Shown one piece after another: positions 1 through 11,494 of a stretch of 59,356 nt of DNA. The translations under genes and the position numbers were made by a program. Origin of the DNA: Hortaea werneckii (taxonomy: Eukaryota; Ascomycota; Dothideomycetes; Mycosphaerellales; Teratosphaeriaceae); NCBI GenBank assembly GCA_037044905.1, contig JBAOKB010000084.1, positions 1-59,356 of the forward strand, given 5' to 3'. Every line of letters starts with the position of its first letter. The first letter of the stretch is position 1. Below the pieces are notes generated by a model that did no database searches, had not been told where the DNA came from, and saw only the letters and a list, made by a program, of their open reading frames with translations.

Positions 1-1240
1 TCGCGGTGAGGTATAGTACGCTGCCGACTGGGACGGGGTTTTGAAAAGTGGAGGGATCGAGCGAGACGAAGGTCGGTCGCACGTGCGCGAAGGATGCTGC
101 GCAGCAGAAGGCGAGCTCGAAGGTTTGTTTGAGGAGGAAGCCGCCGAAGATCCTTTTTGGGGGGTCAGCTGGGGGGGGGGGGGGGGGGGGGGGGGGGATC
201 ACACGGTATGCTTTTGGGGGTCGGGGGGCATTAGATGCTGGCTTACATGAAGTGATGTCTGTTCCGGTATTGCGGCTGCATGATACTGGCTGTGCTCAGC
301 TTCGTCTTGTCCATGAAGAAGACATGGTCAGGTTTTCGGATTGGGTCGTTTGGATCGTGATATTTCAGCTGCTGTTGCCACAGGGCATGGATAAGATCGC
401 TTTCTTCGTCGTTAGGTGCCGTTTTCAGTAGAGAGCGCTGCGCGAGATCTTTTCTGTGCTTGCTGTTCTTCTCGCCCTGTGCGTAGACTTGCTTCTCTGC
501 GTCTGTATCGGTCCGCACGGGAGCAATGCTGACTGGTTTCTTCGTTCCAGGATCAAGACTGACCATTGTGCATGAGCATGTCAGGAGCACATCTTCTGGT
601 CTGACTTCCTCGCCGGTTTTCGGTGCTTTCGCTACCTGCAGGCTGATTTCCATGCTGCTCCTACCTGATGCGTACGTCACCTGGCCACTGAGCTCGAGAT
701 CGACAATCTCATGGAGTGGGTGGTTGATTGTAATCCTATCAAACGCCGCGGTGACTGTAGTCACGCTATCGCCTGTATGCTTATATGCAATGACGCCAGA
801 CAAAGCATCAAGATCCATGAAGATGGTGCCAAGGCGGATGTGTCCAGAGGAGTTCAGGTATGTATCAAGGAGCCACGGCTCTTGGGCGAGAGGGAGTACC
901 TACCTCTAAAGTATCAGCGACTGAGCTGGATCTTGAACACAGCCCCCACACATACCACGCTGTGATAGCTATCAGACATCTTTTTAGGGGTCAAGTCGCG
1001 GTCTGGTGGCGTTTCAGGCTTGCCTGACGGTTGCGAAGCATCTTGACCTTCTTTTTGCCTTTTATTGAAAGCTTCAATCCACGGTACTTGAACTCTCTGA
1101 TCTGTGAGTTCACGAAAGACGCCATCCGTTCGACGGGTTGCTGATAAGCTAAAGCCACGACAGTGGCGGTAATGGGTGGCCTGAGTTCCAGCTGGCTTCG
1201 TTCTTGATAGCCAACGTATCGCCGATGATCGTAGAGACAT
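1..1240 (-). CDS. Mitochondrial acyl-CoA thioesterase, ACOT9-type (partial, runs off left edge)
   Basis: Partial gene with exons 1240-956, 899-247 and 152 to beyond base 1. Introns 955-900 and 246-153 join the frame cleanly. Seen: an Arg/Ser-rich N-terminus starting MSLRSSAIRWLSR, which looks like a mitochondrial presequence, then 'SYHSV|VLPLAQ', 'IRLGTIFMDLDALSGVIAY' and, after the second intron, 'IFGGFLLKQTFELAF' and 'HVRPTFVSLDP'. These blocks match the double hotdog fold of ACOT9-family thioesterases. By family knowledge it hydrolyses acyl-CoA to free acid and CoA in mitochondria. I chose the ATG at 1240 because it opens the presequence directly; a longer frame upstream starts at a less likely position. 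The 3' end lies outside the window. The second intron contains a 27-base homopolymer. The gene diverges from the unknown gene at 1543. Confidence 0.87.
171..197. repeat. 27-base poly-G tract (poly-C in the sense of the host gene)
   Basis: Positions 171-197 are an unbroken run of G on the + strand. The run lies inside intron 246-153 of the ACOT9-like gene, so the transcript carries a poly-C run just upstream of the 3' splice site. Slippage-prone. Confidence 0.97.
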
Positions 1241-1542
1241 ATTTGCTGCACAGGTAAAAGGGCGCAAATCGGCCTTCAAAACGAGGACAGCGATATGTTA
1301 TATGTATATAAGGGTTCAAGTTGTAGCATTGGACGCAAACCCGTGACAAACCGAGATTCTGGTACTGCCCCAGATCTTCCGGGCCCGCGTTCCGGGATGC
1401 TCCGCGCATTAACCTCACTCGTCTTCCGGAACACTTCCCTCGAGACTGCAATTCTTCGAAACCATCGAAGCGTTGGGCGGCATTGCTCACCGTCATCTCC
1501 GTAACAGTGCTGGTTGAAGAAAGGTCGCAAGTTCTATTCAAC
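1241..1542. promoter_or_regulatory. Divergent intergenic promoter region
   Basis: About 300 bp separate the start codons of the ACOT9-like gene (-) and the unknown gene (+), so both promoters must lie here. I see no clear TATA box or repeated motif. Confidence 0.5.
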
Positions 1543-3155
1543 ATGACGACGGCGCCTTTCACTCTAGCTTTGGGCGAAGCCGATCTGGTGTCAACGAACA
1601 CAGATCTCCATGCTCATCTTTTCAGCAGCATTCAGCTTGCTCCGACGGAGAACTACATCTCTCCAGATGACTCAGACGTACTAACGAAGGCCCTCGGGAA
1701 TGATGATGATAGGTGCAAGCGCCCATGGATTCATAGAGCAAACAGCTTCCGAATTGAACTCAGTATAGGAGTGGCGGAAAATACGCTGACTTTGATCAAT
1801 GAGGACTTGATAGAGCGTCTAGCCTCCAGTTTTCGAGAAGCTGAGGTACGAAGTCTCTTGCGACAGCTGTGATGATTGCTAATTGAACCTAGCTGTGGCG
1901 GCAGCTAAGCCTAGTCGTGACCAGCGTGGAGACATTTACGAAGAGCGAAAAGAGTGCCCGCGTTATCACGATGACAGTAAGAAGTGACGACCTAATTATT
2001 GACCCTTCTCGAAGATGCAGGCACAAGCTGGCCGCTGGAAGGCTTTGCGACGATATCAAGCCTCCAAAAGGCATGCAGTCGTACGCTCTGAAGGCCGTGC
2101 AAGTTTCCATGCATGTCGAGCGTAGGCCGTCCAGAAAGCGCCGAAGAAAAGGCACTGTTGTGGTGCGAACGAGATCAATTCCGTCTGAGAGATATTCGCA
2201 ATTTGATGTCGATTCCTTCGGCTCAGATGAGGAGCTCTTACAAGCCGAAGCAGAAGATGCAATGTCGCCTATCCATGCCCCGATCGCTACTGATGAAAAC
2301 GACAACTCGCAGGAGATAAGCCATGAATGCTCGGAATACACACTTTTCGACGAAGACTGGGCCACTGGAAGTCTGCCCTCATTCTTGGAGAGATGCACCG
2401 AACCCGTCAGAAGAACTCGAGACTGGGGTTCTTCAGAGCAGGATGCGATCGAGTTCCAGACGAACGAGGCTTTGCGCCTCTTTGATGTTGCATTCAGGGC
2501 TGCGATTGCTGAGCAGCCACGCAGGTTCGGGCACGGCATCAAAATCAAAAACGCCAATAAATTGAAGAGGCTCGCAGATGTTGCTCCCTCAACGTGGTCC
2601 CCGGGCTATTCAAGTGATATCACCTCTCGCGCCGTCTTTTTGCCGACCATCTCACATGCGTTGGCAAATGTGGTATCGCGTAGTAACAGTGTGCATGGTA
2701 CAGAGACAGCCCCTGCAGGAGACGGAGAAGGCTCAGCCGTCCTTCAGCCCAGTGGTCGGCTCGAAATGAAGCTCTGGAATCTGCTGCGCGGAGCGATGTA
2801 CGACGAGGAATCTGCTCAGCATCTGAAACCACTTCACTTTGACAAATCTGCAGAAGTAGACAAGGAGATAGAGATGGTGAGGTCACCCGAGCCGCCTCCC
2901 ATCTACGAAGAGTTCGACGACACAGACGGTGAGACTAGTTTCGATCAAGTCTTGGAGGAAGACCAAATGAGTGTCGACAACGGCTCGCAAGAGCCGTACG
3001 GCTACATGGATGTTGATGAGGACTGGGATGAGGACTGGTGCTACATCCAAGAATTTACTGAAACATCAGCCCGCGACAGAAGCGAGGTCGAAACTCCATC
3101 GCTCTTTCAGCAGGGCCAAGAGGACAGGAGCCTGGAACAAGATCTAATCTTCTAG
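1543..3155 (+). CDS. Unrecognised acidic protein, two exons
   Basis: Exon 1 is 1543-1845 and exon 2 1893-3155; the 47-bp intron (GTACGA..CCTAG) joins in phase 0 between 'FREAE' and 'LWRQL'. The product is about 521 aa. The start is the first ATG of the frame (MTTAPFTLALGEADL). Visible features are a basic patch (RRPSRKRRRKG, around residue 180), then a long acidic, low-complexity C-terminal half containing DEDWDEDW. A basic patch followed by acidic stretches suggests a nuclear protein, but I recognise no domain and assign no function. The C-terminus is uncertain: just past the stop, another frame (3148-3372) stays open and reads like protein (KILPGSWIRDGWEWL), so a further exon or a frameshift is possible. 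Confidence 0.72.
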
Positions 3156-5698
3156 GCAATCCGGCAAATGCACAGCCAAGATCCTGCCAGGATCGTGGAT
3201 TCGCGACGGCTGGGAATGGCTACGCGAAAACTTTACTGGGCCGTCTAACGACCATGGCACAGATGCAGGGGCTTGGAAGACCAATGTAGCGTTTTACACA
3301 GCGATTGGGGAGACTCGACTGTATCCGAAATCATCGTTGACGGAAGCGAGAGCCCCGATTATTTTACGATAGCTGTCAGTGCATGTGGAACGGACGGAAC
3401 TGTCGAAACGGCTGAAGTGCCGTGCGAACGTATCCGAAGAAGGAACATACATAATAGTAGATGGGATCAGTCCTTTCAGCTTTCGCCTACGGTAACTGAT
3501 GTGTCAAAAGGTGCGCATACTTTCCATCAAGTTTCGCAGCTATCGATTTTCCGGGTTAATTTGGCGGGGCGCTCATTCAAAATGTTCACTTCCTTGCAAG
3601 ACTTTCTGCTTTGCTTCCTGGGGCTCTCACTAGTGCGCTCAAGCGTGTTTGACGTGCAGAATAGAGTTTACGCTGGATCTTTGCTCCACCACCGCGACCA
3701 CGTGCAAGCACGCGAACGGGTCGCGTCGATAGTTTCCATTCACAAGTGCAATTGCCCAACTGGGCGACAACCGTGTTGGGCAGCGTCTTTCTCAAGGTAG
3801 CCGAGGCGGTCGACATTGCCGTTGATAGTAGATGGCATAATGCTCGGTATATTGTTTGGTCCGTGCTATCCAACGCTTGTGCCTGGAGGAAGGAGAAATA
3901 CTTCCAATCCAATCTGTTCTCTGCGTTTCCGAGCGTGGCCGCCATATCTTCTACTAGCACTATGGATTAGCAATATATGAATGATACTTTCAGATTGTCG
4001 TGGATATCTCCCCAGGGACGTACTTGCGTACGGCTGGGGACGTAGAGCGTGTTTCCGAATCTGCAACTCAAGCTTGTTGAGCCGCAGATGCCATGGTCAC
4101 GGCAGTCTAAATGACCACGTCGTTGAAATAGCCGACAGCGCCACACGAGCGAAAGTCATCGCCGTAGGCATGCTCTGGTCCGCAACAAGATGTGAAGCTC
4201 ACCAAGACGAGTCTTGATTCGCCATCTGCGACTCCTTTCATCGTTTCCCGCACGAGTTGGCAAGATCGGGTTGGATCGCAACATTTGGCTAAAGTGGGGC
4301 CCTATCTCCTCATCTGTTTTATCCTTGCAAGAACATGTGGTTGTTGTTGGTCGCGGGCGCGTTCGCCTCTCCACAGTTCTCGACCCATTATTCAGATTGC
4401 GCAACCAGGGTGTCCGCAGTTCCCAACTCCTGGGCCGCTATTGAATGGCCGGTCGCCGATTCTACCACTGCCGAATAGCCTCGGCGCTATCTCTACAGTC
4501 GGTAGCGCCGATATGCGCTAGGCAGTTGGATCTGATCTGCTGGTCAGTGCGAACACAGCAACCAGCTCACGACATGAACAACCTGAAGGTCGGAGGTGTT
4601 TGGGAGATGGCGATCCCAAACACAAGACGTGAGATTCGGGGGGCACAAACCCAATGCCGATTGTACATCTCACCCTGTCGTCTCGTTACTCGTTCAGAGC
4701 TTGATCGGCAGCGGGCGGGCGGCGAATGGCTGCAGCTTGACCAGCTCACGTCTGGGCAAATGCAGGAGCCGTAATGTCCGTTTTGTGAGGAGGCACAAGC
4801 CGTGTCATCAGCTAAGCGAGCAAGCTTGGTAGTGCGGCTGCTGGGAAGGGTAGGCATGATGCATGAGGGCTGCTTTCTCGCTCGGACGGATCCAATGAAA
4901 CGCCGCAAGAGGTGCGACTCCCCTGCAAGGCGCTGCGAACGGCTAAAGCAGGATGGTAGGTGCACTATGCTGGCGATCTGATGAAGCGCCATCCATCCCA
5001 GGCGTGCGGGTCGCGCTCTGTTCCCTTCCAGGTTGCTGTGCTTGGACTGTGGTTGATGGGGCCCGAACATACATACTTTTATCCTGGTACCTGAATGATC
5101 TACCTGGCCGGCGTCGTGATCTCGCCGTTCTCGTCTTCACTTGTCGTGCAACAGACGCTTCTCTTATTATCACATTTCTAGGTCCGCTTTTATCTGGAGG
5201 CCATACAAGGATTGACAGTAGGGACGATAATGCAGTAATCCGACCGACATTGCCAACCATTACATTGATCCTTGAATGAAAAGCAAACCCTGCTCGCGTG
5301 CATCTCTACATCCGAAGCCTCAGCTCTGTGGAACAACAGCACAGTCCCTTGCTGGTGACTCTTTTTCGGCTCCAGACCGCTCTCTTACCTTCCAACATAT
5401 TCGGTCCTCTTTGCGGCTTCATCCACAACTTGGCGTGGCTTTCGCCAGAATACCCTAACAGCATCTGCCAGAACAAACAGTGGACGCGGTGGTCGCTCCT
5501 TTACAATCACCAACGGCTCATTACGGGACATGTGGTGAGCGCGCGCATGAGCGGTTGGTGAAGTGGCAAGTGAGGCGCAGACGTCATTGGTGTACCATCA
5601 GCCCATCCCGAGCCTCGACTGTGGCAGGCCACTCATCTGTTCGCAGTTTTTCATGCCAGTATAGAGCAACCTAGTCGAAATCTTTATATCCGACCAAG
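3156..5698. other. Gene-poor interval, 2.5 kb
   Basis: Only short overlapping frames on both strands. The longest on + (3273-3800) and on - (3960-3586) have no recognisable domain. Its first 220 bp hold a protein-like frame that may belong to the upstream gene. No TE-like terminal repeats or RNA genes seen. Confidence 0.5.
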
Positions 5699-8250
5699 AT
5701 GTCGATGCACGGATCTGCGAAGGATGGGCTGAACATAGTGCAGCCAAGTCACTTCGATGCTGGCATCGTTGCGGCTTCTTACTTTGCCAGCTTGTGCGGC
5801 TGTCTTCTGACTATTGAAATGTTGAACAGGAGAGGAACTGCGTTGGGGAATGTGAGGAGCTGGTGAGTGCCGGGCCCCCTGAAAAGAGGAGACACGATAC
5901 TGACCTTACCTTTCTCAGGCTCGAGACTCTCGGCTGCGCTACATCAATGGGCCTCGTCGGTATCTGGTGCATGCACTTCATCGGAAATCGAGCCATCATA
6001 CTTGGTGCTGGCGAAGCACGCATCCAGCTGGTATACAACGCTGGTTACACCACTCTCTCCGTGTTCTTGCCCATCATCGGCCTCACCATTGCCTTCTCCG
6101 CCGCAGAACTTCCGACCAAGTCTGCAGCTCTACACTGGTCTCTATTAGTATGCACCGGTGTCTTTGCAGGGCTATCTATCGTAGGCATGCATTACATTGG
6201 CAATTTCGGCATTACGAACTACACCCTACAGTACGCCAGCCGCTTTCTCGCTGCATCCATCATCATCGCTATTGGCGATTGCATGCTAGTTCTGATTCTG
6301 CTCTACACTCTCCGCGAAAAATGGATCAGTTCGTGGTGGAAGCGACTATTCTGTGCGATGCTCCTGGCTGGCGGCGTATGTGCTATGCATTTCACTGCAT
6401 CGACAGGATGCATTTACACGCTACAAGAGTACAATGGTCCCGGCGCAATCAACTCCAGAAATGCTCAGGTCGCCGTCGCAGGTGCACTGTGTGCAGCAGC
6501 AGCAGTCATTGTCGTCGGCGTGCTTGTCTTCGCGAGATATCGAACTCACGTTCTCAAAACAAGGTCGCAAAAGATTATGCTGGCATGCGCCATGTTCGAT
6601 CCAGATGGTCGAATCTTGGTCACGACGGAGGGCGTGATGCCTGCCCGGGAAATCACAGACAAATACCAGCATCGTACCTTCAGCGAAGAGTTCGATACCT
6701 CTCATCCGGTATTCCAGTGGGTCTTTCGCGTCACCCGAAACTGGGCGGGTGTTACTGAGCTTATTCCACGTATGAAACAACACCTCGCGGCAGTCAGAAA
6801 TGATAGCGAATCGGATTCCAGGCCGACCAGCTCTGCCTCCTCTGCAGTCTATGACCCGGAGACCTACAGCGACTACTCTATTGTCTTTCGCGAAAGGTTC
6901 TGTACCGCTGCGGCTGGCTTGGCAGCAGCTCTGCATCTGCCGGTAGAGCAGGTCGGAGTATTGTATGACCGAATCGTCGAGACTGGCACTTTGAATCCAG
7001 AAGACAAAGTCAAGCGTAGCACACTACAAATGGACAAACTTGACGACATCGAGTCGGCGCGATCTGTACCTCACTTCGGCAAGGGTCAATTAATGTTCCT
7101 GACGAGGCGATTGACATACGAAGACCGTGATAAGCTTTTTAACGCTGGCTACAAATTTGGCAGCGTGCAGCAAATCGGCCGCAACATTGCTGAGACAATG
7201 CAAATACCGCTTCCTGCTCTGGAAGTGCATCTGGAAAACCTCAACCGTTTCCTAGAAACATCAAGCTCCGTTGACAAACCAGGTACCTGGCTCAACTTCT
7301 TCGCACTAATCCCACGGCCCAATGGGAAAGGGTTCGACGTTGGAGTGAAGCAAGGGAACCAGGACCAACTACCTGATGCGCCACTTCTTCTCGAAGAACC
7401 CGAACAATGGCAAGCCGAGTTCCTCGAGCGTTTGGACGGATTGAAGACTCGGTCTTGTATAGCGTACTTGGAGGATCGAAATCATGCTGACCTGCAGCGG
7501 TCGCCACAGGAGCAAGGTTTTGCCAACAGGATACTTGGCGCTATCGTTCAGCTCGGCCATCAAGTGCCTCCGGACTGGTTCCGCGAAGCTAGATTCCTTG
7601 CCCGGCCGGTGTTTGCACATTACTCGGGGCAGTCGACGAAGATCGGTGTCAGCTGGATATACGCATTCTGCGTAATCACAGACATGCATACTTCTTTGGA
7701 GACGTGTCACGATATCACTAAAATCCCCCTGGCTTTCTTTAGTGCTCGTCAGCGTTGCTACAAGGGCTCGCCAGATCACGCAATCCTGGCTCGAGATATC
7801 CACCAAGAGTTCGGTCCACTTCTTGCTCGGAGAGTGCATAATCAGCGTCTCGGGCACAGGGTACGGAAGACCTTGAGAGAAAGCTTCGCAAAGGCAGGCC
7901 AAAAACACGGCAAGCCCGAAGCACGAAAGCCAACAGATTCGCGCAGTGACAGCTTTGGAAACAGTGATGGGTCTTCGATGCACGAGTTAGTTGACAGGCC
8001 ACGCAAGATGAGCGCGACTGTGAACGACAAAGGCTCGGAACCTGATCGCGATAACCTCTGGGGCGGTATCTTGGTGAACAGCGAGACTGTCGTAAAGAGC
8101 GACAGTAGGAGCGACTACACCAATGAAGTTAAGGGCCTCGGGCTAGGCATGAAAGTTGCCGTTGGCACCGCCAAACAGGAAGACACGTTCGTTGACGAAC
8201 TCATGGAAGCAACACGATCCCGGTTCTTGCCTCCCAAACTTGGGTACTAG
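5699..8250 (+). CDS. MHYT-domain 7TM membrane protein
   Basis: Exons 5699-5862 and 5919-8250; the 56-bp intron (GTGAGT..CTCAG) splits a Trp codon. The product is 831 aa. Three MHYT-type motifs sit in hydrophobic segments: MHF at residues 73-75 (WCMHFIGN), MHY at 145-147 (GMHYIGN) and MHF at 211-213 (AMHFTAS). Hydrophobic stretches from about residue 20 to 260 fit seven membrane spans. In bacteria the MHYT domain is a proposed membrane sensor that may bind a metal through its Met and His residues; fungal homologues are little characterised. The soluble C-terminal part (about 265-831) carries no catalytic domain I recognise, so the output of any sensing is unknown. The upstream ATG at 5699 is needed for the first membrane span. 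Confidence 0.87.
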
Positions 8251-8752
8251 GCGACCGAGATAGATATGTGTGCTTTCTTGGGCTGACTTGGCGATCCAAA
8301 GTAGGTGCACACCGATAGCGAGAGCCTCTGAAAAGAGCTTGCCTATCGTGGAGTATGGCGCTTGGGCATGAATCATTGGCCGAAGTCGTAATCAGAAGCA
8401 TGTACAGGATAGATACCACTTGATGAAACCACAGACGGCGTCGGGAAAACTTGGGGGGGCGGGAAAGGATGGGAATGCCCTACTAGGAGACTATGTGTTA
8501 TTCTACGACTTCAATGGTTCTTGCCTTGCTTTCTTGCTTCGCGCATGTGATATCGAGTAGTCTGTGAGAATCTGTGTTATTAGGATGCCATGCATGATCT
8601 TCTCCGAAAGGCCTGCAATCAATCTTTAAGGCCCATGTAACGATAAACATGAACACATTCATGGCCTGCAATTCCACGGCCGCGGCCACGGGATCCATCC
8701 GTGCTGATGAGTTCACTTTTTGATAGAACCTCCAAACAGCGACAAATCGACC

Positions 8753-8773
8753 TTTTTTTTTTTTTTTTTTTTT
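8753..8773. repeat. 21-base poly-T tract
   Basis: An unbroken T run about 290 bp upstream of the monooxygenase start. Poly(dA:dT) tracts commonly exclude nucleosomes, so it may mark the promoter. Confidence 0.95.
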
Positions 8774-8994
8774 GTTTCCGTCTTCGTTCCTCTGTTTTTC
8801 TGTGAAAGCCATCTATTCCCAAACAAGCATTCCAGCATTCAATGAAAACTCGTAGTTGCCATCACTTTCAAGCGTCATGGCTCGCGATGCAATGGACAAA
8901 AGTTTCTCGACACGGCCAAAATCCACCGTACGGTGGCACGGCGATCGGAGCGTGTACGGCGTTTTCAGAACGAAAGCTAAATTCCGTCTCCTTG

Positions 8995-9002
8995 TATATA
9001 TA
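8995..9002 (+). promoter_or_regulatory. TATA box candidate of the FAD monooxygenase gene
   Basis: TATATATA lies 60 bp before the ATG at 9062. This is a reasonable place for a fungal TATA element with a short leader. Confidence 0.5.
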
Positions 9003-9061
9003 CAAAGTCCATTTTACCCTCGTTGAATCACTCACATCAAATCTCGCAATATAAGTACAAG

Positions 9062-10288
9062 ATGGCGACGCCTAAAAGAATTTTGATTGCAGGTGGAGGC
9101 ATTGCTGGGCCTTCTTGCGCCCTCCTCCTAAGCAGGGCAGGTCACCAGGTTACTATTGTGGAGCGCGCATCTCAACTTCGGGCTACGGGCCAACAGATCG
9201 ATGTGGCAGGGAACGGAGTGCCAATCGTCAAGAGAATGGGCATCTGGGAGGCGCTCAAAGCAAGGACCGTCGGAGATGAAGGCATAAAGTTCGTTACGGA
9301 GAACGATCAGTCATGGGCCGACTTTCCAGCCAGTAAAGAAAGTAGTGCCAACTCTTTCGTCAAGGAGATTGAGATTCTAAGGGGTGACATGGTCGATGTC
9401 ATCTATCAGCAGACCAAAGACAACACTGAATACATCTTTGGAGACCAGATCAGCGCACTGGCAGATCACGGCTCGCATGTTACTGCAAGCTTTGAACACC
9501 ATCCAGACCGCGATTTCGACATTGTCATTGCTGCAGATGGTCTCTATAGCCACACCAGGTCACTAGTCTTCGGGAAGGATTCTGCGCATATTCGCAGCCT
9601 CAATCAATGTGTCGCACTGATGTCAATCCCCTGGCAGAAGTCGGATACTACCTGGAGTCGATGGTGCAACGCACCAGGAGGCAGATGTGCTTCTACACGT
9701 CCACGGGCGAAGCAAGGACTGACAGGCGCCTATCTGGCCCTCATGACAGAGGAGAGTGGCAAGATCGGAAGACTGCCAGCAGAAGAGCAGAAGCAGGAGT
9801 TTGCACGGCTTTTTGCCGACATGGGATGGGAAACCCCGAGGATCTTAGAGCAGATGATGAAAGCAGACGACTTTTACGTGACCCCAGTAGCTCAAGCAAA
9901 ACCCGAATCTTGGGTGAAGGGTCGAGTGGCACTGTTGGGTGATAGTGGTTACGCCCCCTCGCCCGTCTCTGGACAGGGGACGACGTTGGCCTTGGTTGGG
10001 GCTTACATCCTTGCCGGCTGCATCAATACTTATGATGACGTGCAGGAAGCTCTCAAACAGTACCAACAGCAGGTGAAACCCTTCGTTCAAGAGGGACAAA
10101 AGCTTTATCCTGGCGTTCCAGGTTCTGCAAATCCACAAACAGCATGGGGAATTAGGACATTCTACAGCATCATGTGGATTGCGAGCCTGATCAACAGCTC
10201 CGGTGTACTTGGTACCCTGAGCGTGCTCTTCGGGCCTCTTTCTGCTCTGTTTGGCCCTGGGCTGCAGCTGCCAGAGTACAAGCTATAA
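9062..10288 (+). CDS. FAD-dependent monooxygenase (TetX/UbiH-like)
   Basis: Intronless, 408 aa. The start MATPKRILIAGG places the FAD-binding dinucleotide motif GGGIAG at residues 11-16, with the ribose-binding acidic residue in IVERA (E34). The DG motif is seen as AADGLYSH and the second FAD motif as LLGDSGYAPSPVSGQG. Together these define class A flavoprotein monooxygenases, which use NAD(P)H and O2 to hydroxylate small, usually aromatic or polyketide substrates. The C-terminus (about 365-408) is hydrophobic and may associate with membrane. No biosynthetic partner genes lie alongside, so the substrate cannot be inferred. The start codon just after the TATA box supports the model; longer in-frame starts are non-ATG. 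Confidence 0.92.
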   Translation: MATPKRILIAGGGIAGPSCALLLSRAGHQVTIVERASQLRATGQQIDVAGNGVPIVKRMGIWEALKARTVGDEGIKFVTENDQSWADFPASKESSANSFVKEIEILRGDMVDVIYQQTKDNTEYIFGDQISALADHGSHVTASFEHHPDRDFDIVIAADGLYSHTRSLVFGKDSAHIRSLNQCVALMSIPWQKSDTTWSRWCNAPGGRCASTRPRAKQGLTGAYLALMTEESGKIGRLPAEEQKQEFARLFADMGWETPRILEQMMKADDFYVTPVAQAKPESWVKGRVALLGDSGYAPSPVSGQGTTLALVGAYILAGCINTYDDVQEALKQYQQQVKPFVQEGQKLYPGVPGSANPQTAWGIRTFYSIMWIASLINSSGVLGTLSVLFGPLSALFGPGLQLPEYKL

Positions 10289-11494
10289 ACGAGGTGGGAT
10301 ATAGCAAGAAGTGTGTACAGAGAAGTTGTATAGTAGCGTCCATCAGATACCGTCGTAGGCAAATGTAGCATCAACGAATACGCCAACCGACCCTTCCAGT
10401 GAAGGCGAGGGACGGAAGACGCTGATTCAGTGCTTGACTCTATTTTGCTTTTCATCATCACCTGAACGCATAACCTTATGAAGGTAGATGGAGTCCGGCT
10501 GCTTTGACACAGCAAGCGCAGCGTCGGCCAGCATCCTGAGCTGGCTTAGCTCGCCACTCAGACCCTAAAAGTGAACTCCTCGCCTCGAGAATGAGCCCCA
10601 TTGAGTTACCAGTCCCATCTGCAGACAGAAACTGGCAATCGCATATCTATTAACCGCGACGAAAGATCCCAACCCCACAACCTGTGAGCCCACCTTGTCT
10701 TCCTACCACAAATTCTGCGGCATCTCCTCCTACTCGACCCGCACACTGCAGCGAGACCCTGCGAAGAACGAGGAAGCAGAGCTCATATCCTCGCTCCCTG
10801 TTGCCAGGCATCCCGTGAAGGATGTCCTCCAAGCCGGCAAGATCCGAGCAGATGGCGTGTCCATGAAGGAGTGCAAGCGGTACCGCAGATGGGTAGAGAG
10901 GGGTGGAGGTTGAAGTGAAGGGTGTTGGGCCGCTGGTGGTGCTTCTATGGCGGCGCGTTTCCGCGTAACCCATTCTTCAGTGAAGATGGACGTCCGGGGA
11001 CTTTCTCCCAAAGCTGTGTGTACAATGACAGACCATCTTGAGAAGGTTGTCGGTATGTAAGCTTTGATTGCGATTCTTCGAACGAGGAGTTGATGAAAAG
11101 GATGGGATCAGAGCAGAGATGGAGGAGATTTTGACAAGGCGGAACGGGAGCGGGAAGCTGGCGGGTCTTGGCACGGAATCGCGGCCGCGTCTAGCGAGAC
11201 AGAGCTTCGCGACAGTTCAGATGTTGAAACGCGTAGTAAAGACAGAGTCAAAGGCAGCAGAGCCCAAGTCGCTTCTAGCTGTTCTTTGAAGACAAACGTA
11301 CATTGAGCAGCAAACGGGTAATTGTTCAAATAGCTGGCGACCAGTGCGCCTTGACACGACAGTGTAAGTCTCCCAGAGTAAAGATGCCTCCTCCATCCAA
11401 TCATGGGACTAACACACCTGCGCAGAAGACCAGCACTGCTCGCTCTACCAGTCATCGTTCATCCAATCGTCCACCTCGCACTAGAGAATCAGAG
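10289..11494. other. Intergenic region including the RAE1 leader
   Basis: No supportable gene. Short frames on both strands at 10650-11011 lack domains. A likely 5'-UTR intron of RAE1 lies at 11364-11425 (GTAAGT, branch CTAAC at 11409-11413, CGCAG). Confidence 0.5.

Larger units (their letters stand above)
8251..9061. other. Intergenic region with poly-T tract and TATA box
   Basis: It holds the 3' flank of the MHYT gene and the promoter of the FAD monooxygenase. I see no gene. Confidence 0.6.

Noticed and set aside
48..431. 127-codon + strand frame with a poly-Gly run
   Set aside because: Created by the 27-base poly-G tract; the - strand carries the ACOT9-like coding sequence here.
10650..11011. 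Overlapping - strand frames of 93-107 codons and a + strand frame of 72 codons
   Set aside because: No domain, no usable splice partner, and coding potential is equal on both strands.
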